From contig CAWCOF010000016.1 of the NCBI GenBank assembly GCA_963797005.1, forward strand, positions 62,001-126,000: a DNA stretch of 64,000 nucleotides, in the 5' to 3' direction. The notes below the pieces were generated by a model. The model was not told where the DNA came from and did no database searches. It saw nothing but the letters and a program-made list of their open reading frames with translations. The position numbers were made by a program, and so were the translations under genes. The stretch is from AWTP1-13 sp963797005 (lineage in GTDB: Bacteria; Pseudomonadota; Alphaproteobacteria; Rhizobiales; Hyphomicrobiaceae). Positions 63,036 through 64,000 of this stretch are shown one piece after another. Positions within the stretch are counted from its first letter, which is position 1; each line of letters opens with the position of its first letter.

Positions 63036-64000
63036 ATGACGGAAACGAATGAGCCGATCAAGGTCCACAGGGGTCTGCGCGGCGTCTACTTCGATCGCTC
63101 GCCGTGCACCTTCATCGACGGCAAGGCCGGCGACCTGCGCTATCGGGGATACTCGATCCATGATCTTGCCGAGCACTCGAGCTTCGAGGAGACGGCGTGG
63201 CTGCTGCTCAACGGCGAGCTGCCGACGGCGGCACAGCTCGCGGCGTTCGACGCGGATTTGAGAGCCGCCCGTACGCTGCCAGGCAAGATCATCGACATCA
63301 TTCGCATCGTTGCCTCGGCGCATCCCATGGATGTGCTGCGCACCGCCGTTTCCGCCTTGTCGGGTTTCGATCCGGACGCCGCCGATAGCACGCGCGCCGC
63401 GGTGCTGCGCAAGGCCGTCCGCCTCACCTCCCAGGTGCCGATGATCGTGGCGGCGCATTCCCGCATCCGGGGCGGCCTGGAGCCCATTCCCGGCGATCCC
63501 GGCTTGAGCCATGCCGCAAACCTGCTCTGGATGCTCACCGGCGCCAAGCCGAGCGCGCAGGCGGTCGAATTGATCGACCGCGACCTGATCCTGCATGCCG
63601 AGCACGGATCGAACGCATCGTCCTTCGCGGCGCGCGTGATCATCGGCACCGAGGCCGATCTGCACGCCGCCATCACGGCTGCGGTGGCGGCGCTCTCGGG
63701 CCCCGCACACGGCGGCGCGGCCGAGGACGTGATGAAGATGGCCGAGGAGATCGGCGAGCCGTCCCGGGCTGCGGAATTTGTCCGCGAGAAGCGCAAGGCG
63801 GGAGAGCCCGTGACCGGGTTCGGCCATCGCGTCTATCGCGCCGAGGACCCGCGTGCACGCCACATGCGGGCCGGCGTGGAGCGGCTGTCGCGCGAGATGG
63901 GGCAGCCCAAGTGGTTCGAGATTCTGCAGGCGGTGGTCGCCGCCATGGCGCCCTACGCCCGCCACGGCGTCAACGTGAATGTCGATTTCTACTCGGGCGT
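63036..64000 (+). CDS. Citrate synthase family protein, C-terminus beyond window
   Basis: This incomplete protein has 321 residues up to the window edge, about 85% of the usual length. It belongs to the citrate/2-methylcitrate synthase family. The visible motifs are GLRGVYFDRSPCTFIDGKAGDLRYRGYSI near the start, EETAWLLLNGELPT, LILHAEHGSNASSFAARV, SGPAHGGAAEDVMKM with the first catalytic histidine, and GFGHRVYRAEDPRA with the second. The last catalytic aspartate region should lie near or past the edge (NVNVDFYSG is seen). The GS in AEHGSNAS replaces more common residues. It is divergent from pta by 43 bp. Citrate versus methylcitrate specificity cannot be told. Confidence 0.9.
   Translation, partial: MTETNEPIKVHRGLRGVYFDRSPCTFIDGKAGDLRYRGYSIHDLAEHSSFEETAWLLLNGELPTAAQLAAFDADLRAARTLPGKIIDIIRIVASAHPMDVLRTAVSALSGFDPDAADSTRAAVLRKAVRLTSQVPMIVAAHSRIRGGLEPIPGDPGLSHAANLLWMLTGAKPSAQAVELIDRDLILHAEHGSNASSFAARVIIGTEADLHAAITAAVAALSGPAHGGAAEDVMKMAEEIGEPSRAAEFVREKRKAGEPVTGFGHRVYRAEDPRARHMRAGVERLSREMGQPKWFEILQAVVAAMAPYARHGVNVNVDFYSG

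Overview
The window looks like a GC-rich chromosome segment of an alphaproteobacterium, most likely in the Rhizobiales (Hyphomicrobiales). The pointers are a C4-type 5-aminolevulinate synthase, an IalB-family protein, the glycerate kinase/DUF1036/pyruvate kinase set, and an aa3 cytochrome oxidase block in the order ctaC-ctaD-ctaB-small protein-ctaG-ctaE-DUF983-SURF1-thrC-M16 protease-GNAT-EAL. No rRNA, tRNA, CRISPR array, transposase or prophage was seen. The window opens inside pyruvate kinase and closes inside a citrate synthase-type gene.

Layout: 0-5.4 kb carries pyk, DUF1036, glycerate kinase, an N-formylglutamate amidohydrolase-family protein, DUF1244 and a threonine aldolase. 5.7-10.6 kb is a GldA/GldF/GldG/DUF4340 transporter operon. 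10.7-12.2 kb is a small copper-handling set (DUF2946, PCu(A)C, SCO). 12.2-22.3 kb holds a CYTH-CHAD protein, an LpxH-like phosphatase, an SDR, a GntR regulator with a CoA-transferase and a crotonase-fold enzyme, mtnP, hemA and two small proteins. 22.3-28.2 kb has an ABC exporter, rpmE, a peroxiredoxin, a lipoprotein, two palindromic repeats, a PcfJ-like protein and an IalB-family protein. 28.7-38.8 kb is the cytochrome oxidase block. 38.8-45 kb holds a GGDEF/EAL protein, YqgE, a DsbD-type domain protein and a GNAT. 45.5-50.9 kb holds an EF-G paralogue, aroQ and 5-oxoprolinase pxpCB/pxpA. 50.9-57.5 kb is a coenzyme F420 locus (fno, a PhnD-like protein, cofE, cofD, cofC and a fused cofGH). 57.8-64 kb holds a VIT1-type protein, then an acylating aldehyde dehydrogenase of the sulfoacetaldehyde type, an ADP-forming acid-CoA ligase pair, a phosphotransacetylase and a citrate synthase homologue.

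How the genes work together: three modules stand out. The cytochrome oxidase block couples structural subunits with heme O synthesis and copper insertion, and the SCO/PCu(A)C set at 11-12 kb probably supplies copper to it. The F420 locus could make and reduce F420; its fno is translationally coupled to 5-oxoprolinase subunit A, which yields the glutamate that CofE consumes. The 58-62 kb operon could interconvert an aldehyde, its acyl-CoA and the free acid; sulfoacetaldehyde/sulfoacetate is the best guess.

Data-quality warning: reading known families across the window shows about 23 single-base frame breaks, 22 of which look like an extra base. Fifteen lie between 29.3 and 39.0 kb, and none between 0.9 and 29.3 kb. 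They hit genes expected to be essential, so I treat the genes as intact and the breaks as probable consensus errors. Each break is noted in its entry.

The most novel item is a roughly 118-bp palindromic repeat sitting in frame inside the coding sequence of the fused cofGH gene, between its two radical-SAM halves.
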